Assembly: GCF_030272615.1 (NCBI RefSeq)
Contig: NC_081411.1
Coordinates: 158,326,471 to 158,390,470, forward strand
DNA length: 64,000 nt
Direction of reading: 5' to 3'
Origin: Cryptomeria japonica
Taxonomy: Eukaryota > Streptophyta > Pinopsida > Cupressales > Cupressaceae
Below the pieces are notes generated by a model, which saw only the letters and a program-made list of their open reading frames with translations, was not told the origin of the DNA and did no database searches. The number at the start of each line of letters is the position of its first letter. The stretch's first letter is position 1. The position numbers and the translations under genes are program-made. This document shows, piece by piece, positions 60,612 to 64,000 of the stretch.

Positions 60612-63600
60612 ATTAACCCTAACCCTAATTTAACCCCATCTCTTGCCACAAGCATTATCCTATAATAGTAACTCTAATTGTAGTGTAACCTTAACCCTAA
60701 ATCTTATCTTACCCTAACTCTTACATAACCATGACCCTTAACACTAAACCTAATTCTTACTTAACCATAACCCAAAACCCTAACCCTAATAATAATCCTT
60801 AGTCCTAACCCTAATACCTAACCCTAACCATAACTCAAAATGTACCTCCAACCACAACCCTATTCTTAATCTTAACTATGAAGTTGACCACATCCTTAAC
60901 TATAGTCCTAACACCAATCCTACTACCTAATGCTAACCCTAACCCTAACCTAGACATAACCATTATTTAAACCCTAACCCTAAACATCATTTAAATCCTT
61001 ATGTCATTTCAAACTAAACCCTAACTCTAACCTAACCATAATTCCAGACCTAAACTTGTTCACAACGCAAACCATAATCCTAATCCTAACACTAATCCCT
61101 AACCCAAAACCTAAAAATGATATAAACCTAAATGATAATCCTTATCCTAACACTAACCCCTAACCCAAACCATAACCCTAAACCATGACAGGACCCTAAA
61201 GATAAATATAACCCTAATTGAATTCCAACTATTACCTAACCCTAAGCATAATTCTAAGTATAAAATTACACCCTAGCTACAACTTCAACCTTAATCTAAC
61301 CCTAATTAAACCCTAACCTAATCCAAATCCTAATCCTAATTGAACTCTAGCCCTAATTTAACTGTAATGCTAATGTAATTGAATCATAAAGCTAATTATT
61401 ACCCTAATTGAACTCTTATACAAATCCTAACTATAATTAAAACCTTACCATAATCAAACCCTAACCTTTAAAATATCCCTAATCTAGATCTAATTGAACC
61501 CTAAACCACAACCTTATCCTAAAATTTAACCTTAATCTAGCTATAATTGAAACCTAACCATAACCTAACCCTAAATCTAAATATAACCCTACAATTATGT
61601 CCTAACTACAACTTGAACCCTAATCTAACCATAACTAAACAATTATAATAATAAAATAATTATATAGTTATATAATTATAATATATTCTTTAAAATCAAG
61701 CTTTATTATATAATTATAATATAATCCTAACCCTCACACTATGCTTTATCCTTAAACCCTAACCCTATTTGAATACTAATGCTAACTCTAACCATAATTA
61801 AACCCTAAATAAGTTATAATACTTACCCTAACCATAATCAAGATTTAAATCCTAACCCTAATAATAACCATAATTATAACCTCAAACCTAACCATAAACA
61901 AAACCCTAAAACTAACCCTAATCCTGACAATGATGTAAAGCCTATCAATCATCCTAATCTTAATCCTAAACCCTATCTCAAACCATAACCCTGACCCTAA
62001 CCATGATTTGAACCCTAAACCTAACCATAATGCTAGGCCCTAACCCTATTCATAATCCTAACAATGACCCTAATCATGGTGTAAATCCTAACCATAATGT
62101 TACCCTGAACCCTAACCATAACCATGATCTAAACACTAACATTAATCCTAACACTAACTAACCCTAACCATGATGTAAACCATAACCCTATCTATAATAC
62201 TAACATTAACCCTAATCCTAACTTGAACTATGATGTAAACAATAACCTTTACCATAGTCCTAACCATAAGTCTAAACCATTATGCTAATCATAAGCCTAA
62301 CCCTAACCCTAACCTAACCTAATCATAACCCTAAACCCCAACCCTAAAAATAGGGAATGACTCTACAACCCTTAGGATGCACCAATCATCTATTATAATA
62401 TATTCATAATATAGGAAGGGTATTAATATCTATTTGCATCCTAGGGGTTGGATAGCTATCTCCCTAAAACTAACCCTAAACCTAACCCTAACCATGATGT
62501 ACACACTAACCCTATCCATAATTGTAACCATGATGTACACCCTAACCTTATCCATAATTCTAACCATGATGCAAACCCTAATCCTAACAATGATGTAAAT
62601 CCTAACCCTAACAATAACCATAATTATAACCCTAAACATAACTATAACCCAAACTCTAAACCCTAACCCAAGCAATAACCCTTACCCTAACCCTAACCAT
62701 GATGCAAATCCTAACCATAACCATAACCATGATATAAACACTAATATTAATCCTAACACTAAACCTTAACTCTAACCCTAACCAAGATGTAAACCCTAAC
62801 CCTAGCCATAATACTAATTATAATTGTAACCCTAAGCCTAACCATAAACCTAACCCTAACTCCAACCCCAACCATGATGTAAACCATAACCCTAACCATA
62901 ACTCTATACCTTAATCCTAACCTAACCATAACCATAAACCCTAACACTAACGATATTCCTTATCCCTAACCCTAGAACACGATCGTAAACATAACCCTAA
63001 CCTTAACCAGAACTTGAAACCTCTCCTTAATCCTAAGAGTTACAAATCTTATCCATAATCCTAATCCCAACCTTAAACCCTAACCCAAATAATAACCATA
63101 ACCCTAACCTCAATCTTAAACCCTAATCCTAACCATAAGTCTCACCTTAAACTTAAGCATGATGTAAATCGTAACCCTAAGACTAAACCTAACCCTATCC
63201 ATGACGTAAATCATGACCCTAACCCTAAGCCTAACCTTAACCTTAACCCTAACCCTAGCTATGATGTAAACATTAACCCTAGCAATAATCCTAGCTATGA
63301 CCCTAACTATAATCTTAAACCTAATGTTAAAGCCAACCATGATCTAAACAATAAACCTAACCATAGCCCCAAACCATAACCCTAATCATAATCCTTACCC
63401 TAGCCCTAAACATAACACTAACCTAACTATAATCTAAACCCTAACCCAAACAATAATCCTACCCTAAACTTAACCCTAAATAAAGTTGAACTTTAATCCT
63501 AATCTATTTCAAATTTTAATCTAGCCTAACCCCTAATCCTTATTAAAATTTAATACTATTTTAATCCTAACCTTAATGTAATTGAACCATAAGCATAATT

Positions 63601-64000
63601 CTAACCCGAATTACTTTGATGTAAACCCTAAACGTAATTGTAACCTTCACACTATACCCTAACCATAAACTTAACCTTAACACTAATCCTTAACCCTAAC
63701 CATAATCCTAATTCAAAACTAGATCCTAACCTTGATGCTAACCCTAACCATGATACGCACCCTAACCATTATCATTACCTAACCTTAAACCCTAACCCTA
63801 ATCATAACCCAAACTATGATGTAAACCTTAACCCTGACCTTAATACTAACGTTAACTCTGATTCAAAACATAACCATAAACCAAATCCTAATCCTAACCA
63901 TACCCCCAGTTATAATTCTAACCCTAACCTGAACTATAATTATGCTTACCCTAACCCTACCTTTGATGTAAACCCTAAAGATAATTGTAACCCTGACATC
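60612..64000 (+). repeat. Degenerate telomere-like (AACCCT)n array 3, runs off the window
   Basis: Same hexamer phase. 60740-60990 is a third copy of the 339-bp unit of array 2, 61300-61640 is a worn copy of the first part of array 1, and 63610-64000 copies 52640-53010. The composite AACCAT GATGTA AACC recurs many times. An AT-rich break sits near 61640-61715. Confidence 0.9.
62366..62450. mobile_element. 85-bp foldback (MITE-like) element in array 3
   Basis: The ends CAACCCTTAGGATGC (62366-62380) and, inverted, CAACCCCTAGGATGC (62436-62450) match at 14 of 15 positions around an AT-rich centre, and the telomere-like register stops on both sides. No clear target duplication is seen. Alternatively it is a chance fold in a CCCTAA-rich setting. 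Confidence 0.5.

Noticed and set aside
1-64000. CRISPR arrays, bacterial operons, rRNA or tRNA genes
   Set aside because: No regular short repeat-spacer array, no Shine-Dalgarno gene clusters and no recognisable rRNA or intact tRNA were seen; the only tRNA-like part is the SINE head at about 56100.

Overview
The window reads as nuclear DNA of a land plant with a large, transposon-filled genome. Evidence: one plant-type F-box/kelch gene, Copia LTR elements primed by initiator-Met tRNA, a tRNA-derived SINE, AT-rich spacers, many generations of nested insertions, and about 7 kb of decayed telomere-like repeat. A gymnosperm is my best guess, from genome style only; the species is not identified.

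Layout. 0-3 kb: the only intact-looking gene, an intronless F-box/kelch protein on the minus strand (ATG at 2853). 3-11 kb: AT-rich spacer, a truncated Copia LTR, and a conserved TATA promoter plus first exon (7255-7328) with a possible later exon (8327-8484); the promoter and first exon recur at 43.3-43.6 kb. 11.48-13.11 kb: a complete 1.63-kb non-autonomous LTR element. 13-22 kb: spacer with microsatellites and tandem duplications.

22.316-42.512 kb: the highlight. Near-identical terminal inverted repeats (23 of 24 bp) flanked by a CATA target duplication bound a DNA transposon of about 20.2 kb (about 11.0 kb before later insertions). It carries two convergent, intron-containing, decayed genes. 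Gene A (24.4-27.3 kb, plus strand) is transposase-like, with a helix-turn-helix, Cys-rich clusters and QFKN / GKGEHDG motifs. Gene B (32.8-30.36 kb, minus strand) is of unknown function, has a chain of short phase-0 exons and may have its first exon at 42.12 kb. Between their 3' ends lie three kinds of tandem repeat, including a 359-bp satellite. A 9.2-kb Copia-type element (TSD CTAAC) sits in gene B upstream of its large exon; it codes gag and protease followed by an acidic reading frame instead of integrase/RT/RNase H. A 4.16-kb solo LTR (TSD CTGAC) is nested inside that reading frame. Three nested insertions, each with a perfect target duplication, give a clear order of events.

42.5-51.8 kb: spacer, the paralogous promoter/first exon, an LTR with polypurine tract on the minus strand, a relative of the giant LTR, and a CA/TG/TA microsatellite. 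51.9-64 kb: three arrays of degenerate AACCCT repeats that keep 6-bp phasing (vertebrate-type TTAGGG rather than plant-type TTTAGGG), with higher-order duplications, a SINE with an 18-bp target duplication, a long hairpin made by inverted duplication, and a small foldback element.

Almost all other open frames in the window are chance frames in AT-rich or repeat DNA. All sequence comparisons were made by eye; no database was searched.
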